Origin: Saturnia japonica
Taxonomy: Eukaryota > Arthropoda > Insecta > Lepidoptera > Saturniidae
Length of the DNA: 64,000 bases
Assembly: GCA_033032175.1 (NCBI GenBank)
Contig: CM065312.1
Span: forward strand, 3,038,001 to 3,102,000
Direction of reading: 5' to 3'
Each line of letters starts with the position of its first letter. Within the stretch, counting starts at the first letter, position 1. Position numbers and translations under genes: made by a program. A model generated the notes under the pieces. The model had not been told where the DNA came from, did no database searches, and saw only the letters and a list, made by a program, of their open reading frames with translations. Positions 1-15,000 of the stretch are shown piece after piece.

Positions 1-3000
1 ATTTTTTTTGAAAATTTCTCTCTACTTGGCTTTGTTATGCATATACAACCTTGGTTCGTCTGGTGAACCGTAACCAAAATTTCAATTCTTATGACTAAAA
101 TAATAATAAATATTAATAAAAAAATATATAAAAGAAATACCTTTTTAACAAAATTGAATCCGTGTCCGTTTTCTATCTACTTCTAAGTATTATATGAAAA
201 ATCTTGATCCTATACCGTAAGTATAACCTATAAAAAATATTGACATTGTCACTCAACGAAAAGTGACAGCAAGTGATGTAGATAATACTCGTTGTTTAGG
301 TTCATGATTACTGCAAATGCCAAACAGAAAATAGTTTATGATCAAAAAGTCGCCGGTCGAATTTCGACCTTAAGGCGATCGCTAGTTGTCATTAATATCA
401 GTAAAAATTAAATTACGAGTCGATACTAATTCTGCGTAATAAACGCGTGCATAGCCGCGGAGTACCGCTAGTATTTATATAAATGTGATACATGTTATAT
501 CTGTATGATGTCAAATTAGATCTTATGTTTATGTAATACGTACATATTCCGTGCAAAGTTTAGTCAAGTATTTCTTCTTCTGTTCCTCGGTGCCGAGTTT
601 CATGAATAGCGAGTTGACGAGGGTATTGTGGATGTCCACGTAAGCTGCAACAGCAGGATCTACTCTGGACAGCTCTTCCACCACTAGCATCATTGTGAGG
701 AAACCGCAGCCTGAGCCACTGTATTCAGATGGAGTTTCTATTCCCATTAGCTGAAAAAATTTCAACAGTTTCTTTTTAAAAAGCTACATGATAATGCCAG
801 TAAGGGTGGCGTTCAATTATTACGTAACGTAATTTGGGAGAGGGGATCTTGTAAAACGTTACGACGCGTTACATGGGGGGAGGGATGGTCAAAAATCTTC
901 AAAAATTGCATTACGTAATACATACTTGAACGCCCCCTAATTAAGTACCTAATACCTATGTACTTAAAGCATCTTATAAGGGGGGGGGGGGGATGATAAC
1001 TAGGGTCATGAAGTCATAATCTCCAGAACTGAATAAAATTTCTAATTATCTTTGAATTTTTATTCGTTTTAATACTAAATTTTAATTTTTGATGTCGAAT
1101 TTTCGAGAAACTTAAATCTAAGACCCCGTCGAAATTTAAAATGTATTTTTTTTTTGTAAATTAACAAGTCGATTGAAAAATTTATTGATCACGCCCAAAA
1201 CTGGTTGGTACCGTCTGACGGCCAATCCTACCACCGCGCGCGCTCATTGGCCAAATCAATACCACACTTTCGTCCCTTTTCACGATATCACTCCCACAGG
1301 TTGCGGGAAAGCGAGAGGAAAGTTGTTACACGTCAAAAACTACCTGACTCATGCGAATATTTCAGACAAAGGAGAATGTAAACAATGTAATAACTAACCG
1401 TTGCCGTGTTAGTTATAAAAATTGTTAACAGACAGCGCCTACCACACGTAAGTTAAATAAAGCTTTTTTATCATTTTTGTAACGAAAACATTTAATAACT
1501 TGACTCCCATGGATGGCACTTAAGTCATTTTTACGTACAATAATTTATCTGACGCTCGGGAGCCAAAGACTATTTTTCTTCAATAGCCCCACTATTAAAC
1601 TAAACTTTAAATATAATTTTGATTAAAAAAATAAGGGCGATGTGGTTTTGCCATAAAACCTCTTTGTGAAATAAGATATAGGAATATCATACATTCAAAA
1701 TTCCTCAATAACTTAAACATAATCATTGAAATTGGGCGTTAGTGGACTGATCTGCGAATTAAAAAAATACATACTCCGTTATCGAATAGAAGCTGTCTGA
1801 CGCTGTCGTCGATACGATGTTCGTCTTCCATCTTCTTCACAAGAGGGCCGATTTGTTCTGTCGCCAACTTCCTTACTGAAAAAAAAACCCAAAAAGTATA
1901 AATTTTATGGTGCAGAGCCCGTAAGAAGCAATTCTTATAGCAGTAGAGCGTTATGTACGTATGCATTTAATAATTTGACCTGAATCAGGAACACAGTAAA
2001 GGACAACATCGCGAGGAAACTTGGACGCGTAAAGAATTTTCTCACAGTAATATATAGAAAGAAACAACAATAGATTAATCTGTTTAAAATCACCGCTTGG
2101 CTGACGCGACGCGACGTCGCGGTCGTGTTAATAGGTAGATCGAGATTTTTACGGAAGTATAAAATTTAATACACTTAAAAAAAATTAATGGAAAGAAAAA
2201 CAAAGGCGTTATTTTTCATATTAATTCTCCTTTTTCAATTACACTGGTTTTTTGTGTCTACAATAAAAGTCTCATAAGTCTATGGGTCCTTTTTAAGTGA
2301 AATCTTAGATTAATGATTGCGCTGCGGAGACAAATCATTAATACAAGGTGTCCAGAAAGGGTATCGGGTATTTGTAAGTTCAATGAATTGGAGAATTATT
2401 TGGAAAAGATGATGTTATCCAAATGATGACCGTTACGTTGCTGGCACTCTTCTAAACGGAAACGAAGATTGGCGATAACACGTTGACACATAGCTATCGA
2501 TATTGCTGCCATTTCTGAACTGATGTTTTGCTTTAACTGGGTTAGATTCGTCGGATTGTTTTGATAAACCTTACTTTTAAGGTATCCCCATGCAAAATAG
2601 TCAAGCGGGCTAAGGTCGGGGCTTCTGGGAGGCCAGTTGATGTTACCCCTTCGCGAAATGACTTTATTAGGGAATAATTCGTTAACACCTTCCATTGAGT
2701 CATTTGAGGTATGGCAAGTGGCCCCATCTTGCTGGAACCACGTTCTTGAGTTGAAACCTGCAAACTCCTGCAACTCTGGGACCAAAAAATTTCGCAACAT
2801 ATCGCAATAACGGTCACTATTCACATTAATTGCTCGGCCTCGTTGATCTTCATGAAAATAAGGACCAATTATGCCTTTAGCAGACATAGCGGCCCAAACA
2901 ACGACCTTTGGGCTATGCAGGGGTCGTTCATGCTTTCGTCTCGGATTCTCCACTGCCCAGTACCGACAATTCTGCTTATTAACATGACCATTCAGGTGAA

Positions 3001-6000
3001 AATTTGCTTCGTCACTGAACAGTATGTTGTTAAAGTTGTTAAATCGCTGCAGCATTTCGTTCGCAAAATTCAGTCGATTAGCATAGTCCGTATCCTTCAA
3101 TTCTTGAACCAATTGAATTTTATAGGCTTTTAGATGTAAGTCTTTCTTTAAAATGGAATGTAAAGACGATTTTTTGATGTTCAACGCTTGGCTTCGCTTT
3201 CGGATGGATAAAGACGGATTTTGACGAACCGACGTCTCAACTTCTTCAACTGTTTCTTCATCGCGAACTAAACGAGGACGACCAGAGTTTTGAATTTTAA
3301 CTGTCGCACCTGTATTCTCGAACATCCTGATCCATTTCCTAATGCTATCGTCACTTGGCGCGTGGCGTGTACGATATTCCGCACGATAGAGACGTTGAGC
3401 AGTCACTATTGAATCACCATTACGATAATACGCTCGTACGCAAAATGCGCGATGCGTCCCCGAGTACTGTTCCATCGTGACTAAAACTCCACAAAATGGC
3501 GGACGCCACGAACCCCTCCCCACACCCTTTAGACGCCCCGTTTCGAATATGGCGCGAAAACAAATACCCGATACCCTTTCTGGACACCTTGTATAAGACT
3601 GAAATATTATCATTTTTATATTTCTGCATAATACGAAAACCAGAACAATACTGTATAATAAAGTAGGGTCGGCAAACTAAGGAAAAGCCTTTGTCCAGTA
3701 GTGAGGTGAACATAAAATAACGTGAAGTTTGTAGTTATTCTATAATCTCATATTAATGATTGGTACTCCAACAGCGCAGCGAATAGCATTCATTAATCTG
3801 AGCCTATAATTTATTTATTGTGACATGCCTCGTAAAGTAGTGGTAGTAAGCCCTACTATTGAGCCGAGGTCGCCAGTTCCATGCCCGCATATGACTGACA
3901 TTTGTGTAATGAGCATAATTTTATTGTCAGTTGTATATTATGTGAGTGATAAATATCTATATAAGTATGTATATCAGCTCTTTATTTATCATAATACAAG
4001 CTTTGCTTAGTTTCGAATTAAATGGTGTTATGTGAAATTGCATCACCATATATTTATTATTATTTATTACGATATGATCTTAATGACATTCGACAAGCAT
4101 CATCTGAAGGGCGAACTTAAGTAGTTTTCACTGTTATCAAAATAATAAACGATAAGAAGTCAACATCTTATCGTTTTCGGCTTTTGAAATTATTTTATAT
4201 GTATATTATCGTAACGATAAGATATTAGAAGTACTTAATATTTTTTTACAAATACAGTGTAAACTCTTTATAACGGTACTCAAGAGACTGAGCATTTTTT
4301 GTCGTTATAGAGAGTTATCGTTATATGGAGTGAACAAAAAAAAACAACCAATTTAACAAGAATTTTTAATATGTATGTCTTAGATAATAAATGCTTATAA
4401 ATTATTGTTTACACATATAGTCTGATAACTTTGTCTGACGTTTTTGCTATGCCAGTACTTGTTTTGTATTATTTTATGTATTCTATTCATATCTAATCTA
4501 ACACTATTCGCTTTCCGTTTACTGGCCATGTTAATAGTTTCAAAGTAGGTTTACGACTGATAATACGAAAATAATACCGATAATAAATATTTACTGTCTA
4601 AAAATATGAACACATTTCTTCGTAATAGAGAATGGCGTATCGCTATAAAGAGTGTTTCAATATGTGGGTTTTAACGCAAACCAACCAAGTTGGGCTCACT
4701 TCAACGTTATAGGGAGTTTATCGTTATAAAGGATAACGTTATAAAGAGTTTACACTGTATATTATTACCAGCGCCACCTTTCATGTAGAGCTAATTTTTC
4801 TATTGAAAAGATATATTAAAAAAATTATACAAAATTTATTTAATTTAGGCTTATTTATGTATTATTATTAGTTACTAGATATATAATTATTATTAAAGTT
4901 ATATACTATGATTAACATATAACAACTTGCTGTGACCGCGGCTGCGCTCGCATGGACGTCAGAATGCCGTTGGTCGGGCAAACGCGCGAATCGTGCTGCC
5001 CCCGCTCCCGTTCATTTAAAGATAAAAATTCTTATTGTGGGTGATCCTTTAGGTGATTTTTTTGTGGTTCTTTTGAATATCTATATTTATTTAGTAAATT
5101 AATTTGACATATCTCATACGGTTTACTCAGCGTAAGCCATTTAAGCGCCCGAATTGATTCACCATGACCATTTTTTTTACTTGCGCGGAACCCTAATTCT
5201 TTTTCTAAAATAAAAGTAGCCTAAGTTACTCCTTATATCATCAACTATTTGCCAGTGAAAGTTGCCGAAAGCCAAATTCGGTTCAAACGTTACGGAGATT
5301 ACCCGGAAAGACAGAGAGAAAAAATGGGTTTTTTGTTTTTGGTAGGTGGTTGCGCCGAATATAAATATCATCAAAGGCTTCTCCTTTATCTATCATATAT
5401 ATTTATTCGAGACATTTTACATATACCCTACATTCCCACACATTTCCTCCCGCTCTCGTCCCTACCTTAGAAAAAACAGTCATCGGCTACTATACTCCGA
5501 ATAACCACGTGCGCGAGTCATTTTTTAACATTTTAACGGAAGTGAGGAACAGAGAGTAAAGTTCCTCATCCGCCATAGAAAAAGGAGGATCCTCCGGCCA
5601 GACGGGTGCTATGTCTGGCGGGCAGCTGCCCCGACGGTTGTAGTCGGGTTCTTGTATATATACTCAACGATTGAGTTAATTTCCTATAGCGCAATGTAGG
5701 ATAGTAGGATGCGTCTTATGTGGCTCGATAGATATCGCTATGTGTCGCTACATAGTTGCGTCGATGCGTTGATGCGTCAGTTGTGGCGAGAGATGTCGCT
5801 ACAAACATGGTTATTTATACAAGTATATAATACAGATCAAAAAGTGAGTGTTCCGTGCTGTTTAATAAACGATCCGTCTTTATAACTGTGACAAAATAAA
5901 AGGTCCCTCAACCGCTAACATCAAACAACCAGCGCCGAAGAAAACGAGGTACCCATTTTCCCTTCTTTATCCGCCGCTACAGTAAGTATCGTATATACTT

Positions 6001-9000
6001 TCATACGCATTTAGTAAAAAGCTGTTATTTTGACATTACAAAGAAACACTTCAATTTTATTAACTGTATGGATTATGATAATATTACGATTGCATGTTTT
6101 AAAGAAGTAAGGCGAAGAGACGGAACTGTACCTGATGGTAAGTACAATATAATCCAAAGACAGTGGTGACCACCGATAGATCAACATCCAACACGAGTCG
6201 CCGCTGTCAAGCTAGCCTTCGTAAAACTGGATCACTATAATCGAGGTTTCTACCACATGCATGGTGGTTCCGATCGAATCTAGTTTGGCTGTACAGCCCT
6301 AGAACTCCGCTATCGCCATTTCCTTGTTCGTTACTCAGCAGAGTGCCCCACGTGCAGGTCAGGTTAGTTTGGATGTCTCAAGACTCTCAAGTATTAAGAT
6401 TTTATTTGAACTGAATACACCTCAAATTTGGAGACACAGATTATGAATGTGGAGCTGACAGTTAGATAAATAATAATTAGAAAATGCCCTTCCACAAAAA
6501 CTTAGGAAACAACACATAAAACCTGTTTTTTTTCTTAATAACTTGTTCCTCATGGATGCCAATTTTACTTTCATTTTGTATGACCTCGAAAGCACAAGGT
6601 CAAACTCATAGTAGGATTCAAATCTACGTAAAATGACGCGGTGTCTGAACACGATACTACTGAGCCCACGTCGCTTCTTTTTTAATGACTTTTAAGCAAT
6701 TCGCATAATATAAATATTTTTATATATATTTACTAATATAATAAAGCGGAAAAGTTTCTTTGTTAGTTAGTTTGTTTAAACACGCTAATCTCTGGAATTA
6801 CCATTCGGATTCGAAAGATTAGGCTACAACTCTCAGATAGCTTTAAATATTGATTTTTGTTACGTAAGTCTTAAGTCAAAGCCCTCCCCGCGTGTGCTGG
6901 CGTAATCATTAATGATACGGAAATACAATGTTCTACAATAATATTGGTTATTAGTATTATCTAAAAAAAAGTGAGCGATGGCAGAAGCCTATCTCTTATA
7001 CATAAGCCACAATAGGGTATTTGGTGACAAAGGTTTGTTGAAAATGTAATAATGATTTATAAGCATTATTTTTAGACATGGCATATGAATAGTTACAAAC
7101 AAAAGTTACTTCATCATAAAGACAATTTTATGAAGTTAAATTTTATTCTTTAGATTAAGCTATTTTGACAAATAGTTTAGAATTCCAGTGTCTGTATACT
7201 CTGTTGAAAGACACCTATTAAGTTCCGTCTGATTGAAATGTACAGGCCACCATCAAGACATAATAAACGCTATAGACTGTCTGACATACATTACAAAGAG
7301 GTTACAAACTATCTTTAATTAAAAACAACACGCAAAATATAGTCGTTCAATGCCTTTAAACCAGATATACTCATATCATCCTATGAATACCTACTATGCG
7401 TTGCAAATGAGTGGATAATCTTCACCTACCTCACATTACACATATGCCAAAATTGGCTTGGTTTGATCCTCAATTAGACATTAATGTTAAATTTAGTATG
7501 GAAGCTTCAATATCTGTTATGACAACTTATGACGCAGAATTACTTGTAATTGCTGAGGCACTAGCATATTATTGATTCCTTAAAACATGGGTGTTATGTT
7601 GTTTTGACAGATTCGAAGAGTGCACTCCAACACTTAGCTCGGTGTACCTCGTGAGTTCGAGGAACACCGATAGCATACAAGACTGCGACTGTAACAAAAT
7701 TTAAATTCCAAAAACAAAAATATTATTTTATAGTGGATACCATCCGATATAGGTTTCATAGAAAACGAACAAGTGGTTCGATTGGCAAAAGATGCTCTTA
7801 TTAACGGCATACCTTACCAATGTACAACATACTATACTGATCTTCTATATCTCATAAGAAAACAATGTGGTGAAATGTGAAAAGAGTATTTTGATGAGCG
7901 ATCAATTAATAAAGGCATATGGTATAAAACTATACAGCCAACTTTGTTGCGCTTTACTTGGTTTGATAAATTCATAATTAGTCGCCCTGAATTAGTTAGT
8001 AACTGCCTTTCGACTACGTTAGGGACACATACCATTGAATAGCTTTTTATTTTTGATGAAAGTTAAGTCGTCTGCTAACTGTGAATTGTGTAATAGTATA
8101 GAAGATGATTATAACATAATGGTAGAATGTGTGCGAAACCAACCTGATAGACTAGTACTATAAGATAAAATTAATAATTCATTGCGATGTATTGTGCTAT
8201 GTAATAAATAACATCCTTACTTATCCAACAACTGAGGAAGCAGGGATGCTTTACAAACTGGTAATGACGGGCATTAGAAACAGTTGAACGTGAAGATTGT
8301 AGTACTTAGTTTGGAAAGTTTGTTTGTACTGTATTTACTTTGCTATTAATTAATGATTTTTTTTTAGGTGACATTCACTGGAGTGATGTGGTCACTGATT
8401 GACCAAACCCCAAACACAAATAAAGAACTTAAAAAAAAAATGCCAAAATTGTACCTACTGCCAGCAATAAAAACACAATATATATATTTTTTTTTAAATT
8501 ACTTTTGAACAAATTGCTAACGTTCAATAAAATATTTATTAAAGGCACAATGAGATTTATTTCCCAGCAGCGAATATACAATACGACGAGTCATGGGCCA
8601 ATGTGACGTAATTTGCACATGCTATTGTTTTCCTGATCGTACATTTTTTACTGATGTTGCATGCGAAATTCGAAACAAGTTGCGCAAGTAGATTCGCATT
8701 ATAAACAATTTAGAATAATGACCACGTGTTTGATAAACGGTTAAAAATATTTAGTTAACAATCACATTAATTATCTTTTCAATTTTATAAAATTCTATGG
8801 ATACCTTTGAAGTATTACCTGTGTACTACGTACTATAGATGACACCTCAACCAGATTATTTTTAAGTTATGATGGGACTGACATGTTCTTTTTGAACCAA
8901 TGTCCCTAAATAATAAATAGATTTAAAAAAAAGATTGTTTGAATCACGCGTTGGAGTGCATACTCTCCCACTCACAGTCTATGCCGGTCACTTGTTGCGA

Positions 9001-12000
9001 GTACACGTTCCAGTGATTTTTATTTCATAAATATGCCTTCATATGCACTGTGATACTGTTTAAATAACTCGAGAAACACAAATATAAGTCAAGGAGTGAC
9101 ATTTCATCAGTAAGTTAGGTAACCCTGCGGTATCAAGTGGGAAACAATTTTTGTTCATAATAGCTACTCTAGTACGTATAGTACATAAAATCTCAATAAT
9201 GGATAAGGATAAGGCATTCTATTATAATCATTAAATCATTTACGTACATAAGGTTCAAATTTCATCCAATGGTGGGTAATTCTAATTACATTAGACACGG
9301 TTGCCTTTGTACTGTTATCATATTATTTTAATTTCTTATCAACATCCAACTGCACACCCGTAGCGTTTATTATCTGAATCGTTGCCAAGTATATTTCAAG
9401 AATTAAAATGTTGACACGTTAATAAAGCGTTGTTATCCGAATCTTTTGATTAATTTATAAATTTGCTTGTACTGGAAAATGTAAATAAATTGCATAGGTA
9501 TCTATTATTGTTAAGAAATTATGTTATTAACTAACCTAGACTCGCGGTTTCGCTTTGCTACGAATTCTTGAACAGATTATTAGGTACTCGAAAAGACGCG
9601 ACGCGTGGAGTTCATAGATTCCTCTCATCATCATCATCATATCAGCCGTAGGACGTCCACTGCTGAACATAGGCCTCCCCCATAGATCTCCAGAGCGACC
9701 GATCTTGTGCGGCCTGCACCTAACGGCTCCCAGCGACCTTTATTATGTCGTCTTTCCATCTAGTGGGGGCTGTCCTACGCTGCGCTTTCCGGTGCGTGGT
9801 CTCCACTCGAGAACCTTTCTGCCCCAACGGCCGTCAGTTCTCCGAACTACGTGCCCCGCCCACTGCCACTTCAACTTGCTAATCCTTTTGGCTATGTCGG
9901 TTACCTTAGTTTGTCTACGGATCTCCTCATTTCTGATTTGATCTCGTAGAGAAACACCAAGCATAGCCCTCTCCATAGCTCGCTGAGCGACCTTGAGCTT
10001 TCTTATGAGGCCCACAGTGAGCGACCACGTCTCTGTGCCGTATGTCATCACTGGCAACACACACTGGTCAAAGACTTTCGTCTTGAGGCACTGAGGTATT
10101 TTGGACGAGAAGACGTCGCGCAGTTTCCCGAACGCTGCCCAGCCGAGTTGGATTCGTCGACTGACCTCTTTTTCAAAGTTGGACCTACCTAACTGGACTG
10201 TTTGTCCCAGGTAGACATATTCTTCAACAACTTCTAGACAAGAGTTCCCAACTGATACTGGGGTGGGCACCACATGGACATTCGACATGATTTTCGTCTT
10301 GTCAATGTTCATTTTAAGGCCCCCCTGTTGAGAAACTTTGTCGAGGCCATCGAGCATTGTGCCAAGATCTTCCAGCGATTCTACCATGACTATGATGTCG
10401 TCAGCAAATCGAAGGTGAGTGATGTACTCGCCATTGACATTGATGCCGAGTCCTTGCCATTCCAGGAGCTTGAAGGCGTCTTCTAGAGCGGCGGTAAACA
10501 GTTTTGGAGATATTACGTCTCCTTGTCTAACGCCTCTTCTCAAAGCAATTGCCTTCGTGCACTGCTCCTGTACTCGGACTGACATGGTGGCGTTGTTGTA
10601 CAAGCACTTCAACACTTCGATATATCGATAGTCAATACGGCATCGCTGGAGAGACTGCAACACTGCCCAGGTTTCGACCGAATCAAAGGCTTTTTCGTAG
10701 TCCACGAACGCTAAGCATAAAGGCAGATTATACTCCTCAGTCTTCTGTATAATCTGCCGCAGCGTATAGATGTGGTCTATGGTGCTAAAGCCTTTTCGGA
10801 AACCGGCTTGTTCGGGAGGCTGGAAGTCATCAAACTTGTGCTCGAGACGATTCGTGATGACCCTCGAAAACAGCTTATATACATGGCTCAGCAACGAGAT
10901 GGGCCGATAATTCTTCAATAAGGTTTTATCACCTTTCTTGAAGAACAGGACCACCACGCTGCCGCCCGACGTTTCCGGCGTTTTACCCTCGAGTATAACG
11001 GAATTAAAGAGCTTCTGCAGGACCTTAAGTACCGGTGTTCCACCCGCTTTAAGAAGCTCTGATGTAATTCCGTCATCACCCGGTGCCTTGTTGTTCTTAA
11101 GCTGCTTAAGGGCCATCCTAATCTCGTTCAGGGTGATGTCGAGGATATCTATTATTAATAAAATTAAATTGTCTGTTTGTAATTTCAAAATAACAGCTTT
11201 TTACTAAACCCTTATGAAAGTATATACGGTTTATGTAACGTATCTTATAACAAAACACGAAGTTTTACTTCTCTTCTACTACTAAAAAACTGGTCATGGT
11301 GAATCAATTCGGGCGCTTAAATGGCTTACGCTGAGTAAACTATTAGATACTTATATCAAATTAATGTAGTACATAATTGTAGATATTAAAAAGGCCTACA
11401 AAAAAGACTGAGCAGTTAAATACGTATAAATGTTACTAAGTAATTTAAAAAGAGTATACAATAGTTAACAATATTTGTACGATTAAAATCTAGACCAAGT
11501 GGCGTCCTAATTACTATCTTTTGTTAATTCCACTATTGAAACTATTGCATAAGAGTTGACCATTTCCATCCACACTGCGTGTAATCTAACTAAACAGTAT
11601 TAACCGTTTCAATTCATTTTTTAATTTTAATTAATTAAGAAAAATGTGAAACGTGTATTGCGGCTTCATAATGTATCCTCGAAAATATAAATTTTACAGA
11701 GAATTATCAAAACGGTACAATTAAATATATGAACTCAGCAAATGACTTTCATGAACATGCTTAATGTCGTTTAAAACCAGCTGCGGCGGTGTAAAGATAA
11801 TGTACACCTAAAACACAATACTGTATTGTAAATAAAGTCTATAGGGTTGCCAACTTTTATAAATACAGTTAGTAAGTATTTACGATACTATTACCTCAAA
11901 AGCGTACTAGATGACAAACAAACATACTGGATAATAGGTTTCAAATGGTATCAAACAAGAGGTTTAATGGCTGCGTTCCATTTTACACATAAACATTTTG

Positions 12001-15000
12001 GAATAAATGGCTGGATAATTGCCTAACTTTTTTAATTAAGCAAATGTAGTAGTTTTACCTACTATATAGTTTCTTTTATAAATATAGTAGTCGGGGAACT
12101 AATATAGTAAAATACTATATTATATAGCAAGGTTGGTAACCCTAGAAGTCTATAACATTATATCTCTATTATTGTCTCGGTATTAGGGGAATATTACAGG
12201 TAAATATTCAAGAGGTAAAAGCATATATCGGTAACTAATATGAATAACACCGTACTAACTTATTTAGCCATGTTTTTCAGAAGAGGTTTTATAAAATATA
12301 TGAACATCATGTTTTTTTTTGGATATAGATAAATTTAATGATAGCTTTTTAAATCTCCTTCGACACAATATTTGTGATCTGTAACTAATTTAATATAGGA
12401 ATTAATTCATAATTAAATAACAGCGTTCATTTGTAATTAATTGAGGAAGTGAATTGTATTTAATTTACATAATGAATAAAATTATTCATGAAATATCTAT
12501 TTTATTTATTTACAAATTAAAATGAATCTAGAAGTCGCGTCGCGTCATAGAGACAAGGCTGTAAAACATAAATATATAGTTTACGGGCACCTCCTGGATT
12601 ACTTACAAGGGAGGTGAATGAGCACCTTCACACTAAATATTAGGTACCTAATTAATAAAATGTAATTTATAGATAATTAGCGACCCGTCCCAGCTTCACA
12701 AGGGTGCAATTTACAATGTGATGTATGGTTATATTTTTAAAAAGACATAATTTAGATGTTTTAGAGGTTATCATTTTAGTTTTCTAGTTTCATATTTTGA
12801 CACCTCCCACGCATTAAGTCCTGTGTTTAAATGTACAGTTTTTCAGGAGAGCTATTTTTATGTGTTACTTGAAATGTTAAATATTTGTCCTGTTACAATT
12901 TATACTATATCAATCATATTTGACCAAAAAATGCTACCACGAGACAAGAGAAAAAATTAATACATATTACAATGAAAAAACAACAAAACTTATAACTTGC
13001 TATGGGGTCGTACGTAACAGTTACGAAGTTTTGCTACTAATCAAAGTGAGGCGGATAACATGTATAGTGTCGTATGTTAGAAAATACGACTATATGCCCA
13101 GTTGTATTTGTAGACTATGTTAAAAATATGAATTTATGATGCGTAAAAATTTTCATATCTTATCAAAAATTTAGCAGTAATTAAGTTACGAAATGATAGT
13201 GACTAAGTTATGATGAATCTCTTAAGTGTAAGTAAAAAAAAATCGATTTATTGATGACTTAATCACAAAACATTGGATTTTCTCTACTATACAAATTATC
13301 ACCACTGCCATTGTAACTAGAGTCAAATCAGCTTGGAGACGTTTTTGCATATACTATATACTACATATTAAACTGTCGCTGAAACCATATAATTATATTG
13401 ATTAGCAGCGTTTATCGCAGCCATTGTTACTGATTTAGAAATCTGAGATGTTACTAGACGTATAATAATACTAAAAATCAGGTTGATACATGTGGTGATT
13501 GATGTAATTTGAAATCGAATGTGGTAGAATATTTACTCTCGGCTGATTTTCAACTTAGTTCTCAATTTTACAATAACCTCCATCTCGACACGAACTAAAA
13601 AGTTATTTAGATCTTATCTTTGCCGTACTGTAAAAACTGTGGAATCATCTGTCGGCCGATGCGTTCCTTCCTTCTTACCGGTCCTTCAACCGTAACGTGA
13701 GGAGATATTTATACAAGCCGGTGTGACAGCGGTGACCGTCCATAGATTACGATCTCTCGGTGCTCACCGATGTGTTTGGATTGTACCATCAATTTCCCCA
13801 GCTACTATAAATTAAAGTACAAACGTTAAATCTATTGCTAGTGGGTTTGGTTATTAACGCGATCATTTTTTTTGGAGTTAACGGTCCATAACTAATGCAG
13901 GCTGCTGTAACAGCAAGAAGAGGACTGTACGGAAATATTTGCTAATTAAAAAAATAAACTAAAATAAAAAAAATATGTATATATTATTTAGCTGTTTATA
14001 ACTATTATTTTCCAAATTAATTTCATATACACATAATAACAGGCACGTCATATTAACATTACCATAAAACGTATATTTACGTTCAAGGCCACAAAAGAAT
14101 CGCAAGAACGTCTTGAATGTTAATTATGAAATCTAAAAACGGTCGGCACTAAAACCAGCTGTCCAAATAAGTAATACGAATTTTACTAGCAACATTGTAT
14201 TTATTTCTTAGCAACATAAAACATACCATCACGCCTGTATCCCCGAAGGGTTAGGCAGATGTGTATTAATGAGAGTACAATAGTAGGTAGTCTCTTGGCT
14301 CTTTTTTGACCAATTTTAGGGTTAGCTTGTTATTAAAGCTTTTTCTAGTAATAGTAAAGTGAAATTTCGATATTATGTTACATATGCTAGATGAACACAA
14401 AATGCAGAAACAACCACTGATCAGGCAAAGATTCTTTGTAAATAATTTTAATTATGCTCAGATTCCAATGGAATACGTAAGTAACTATACCGGTCCCGTA
14501 AAATAATAAATATAATTAAAGGGTCAGAATTTCACACACGGCCATTTAATTGCATACTAAGCAAAGCTTGTATTATGGTAACTTATAAGTTATAACGGTA
14601 TTTGTGGTCGCACTCCTTCGAAATGGCTGGAACGATTTTTATGATTTTTTTAAATGTATGTACAATATTTGGTAAGTATATTTTATACCGCTAGGTGATT
14701 AGGGTGTCCCTATCTAGAATGTATTTTTTTTGAGAATTTATTTTTTTTGTATTTTTTTTATTTAGCATCAAAAAATACCACACCAAATTTTCACCCTCCT
14801 AACCCCACATTCCCATTTTTAATCGCGATTTTTGTATGAAATAAAAAAAAAATATCTTCGGCGCGTTACCGAAGGGATCCGAGTATTCCCCAAATATTTG
14901 TATTTAAATATCTAGATGAGCGAAGCTGCGGGCGACAGCTAGTATTGTATAAGTATTTAGCACCCAGAGATACATTGACAATAATTATACTTATTGCACA

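Larger units (their letters stand above)
4924..6066 (+). repeat. Lepidopteran interspersed repeat (family L1r), split by nested LTR insertions
   Basis: A copy of a family of about 480 bp, named L1r here for convenience, that begins GCTGTGCCCGCGGC...CGTGGACTACAG and ends GTATATACTTTCATATGC plus TTTAGTAAAAAGCTGTTATT. The first part is 4924-5341 and the tail is 5987-6066. The gap is filled by a candidate solo LTR that holds a second solo LTR. Other copies are at 11180-11400, 19912-20385, 37002-37520 and 43371-43735. Class not determined; it may be a LINE 3' region. Confidence 0.6.

Noticed and set aside
1173..1397. 74-codon frame in ACADSB intron 3
   Set aside because: No motif, no splice context and no acyl-CoA dehydrogenase similarity.
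3475..3613. N-terminal 46-codon extension of the DD41D transposase
   Set aside because: Those codons read through the terminal inverted repeat and the 5' UTR; family members start at the inner Met.
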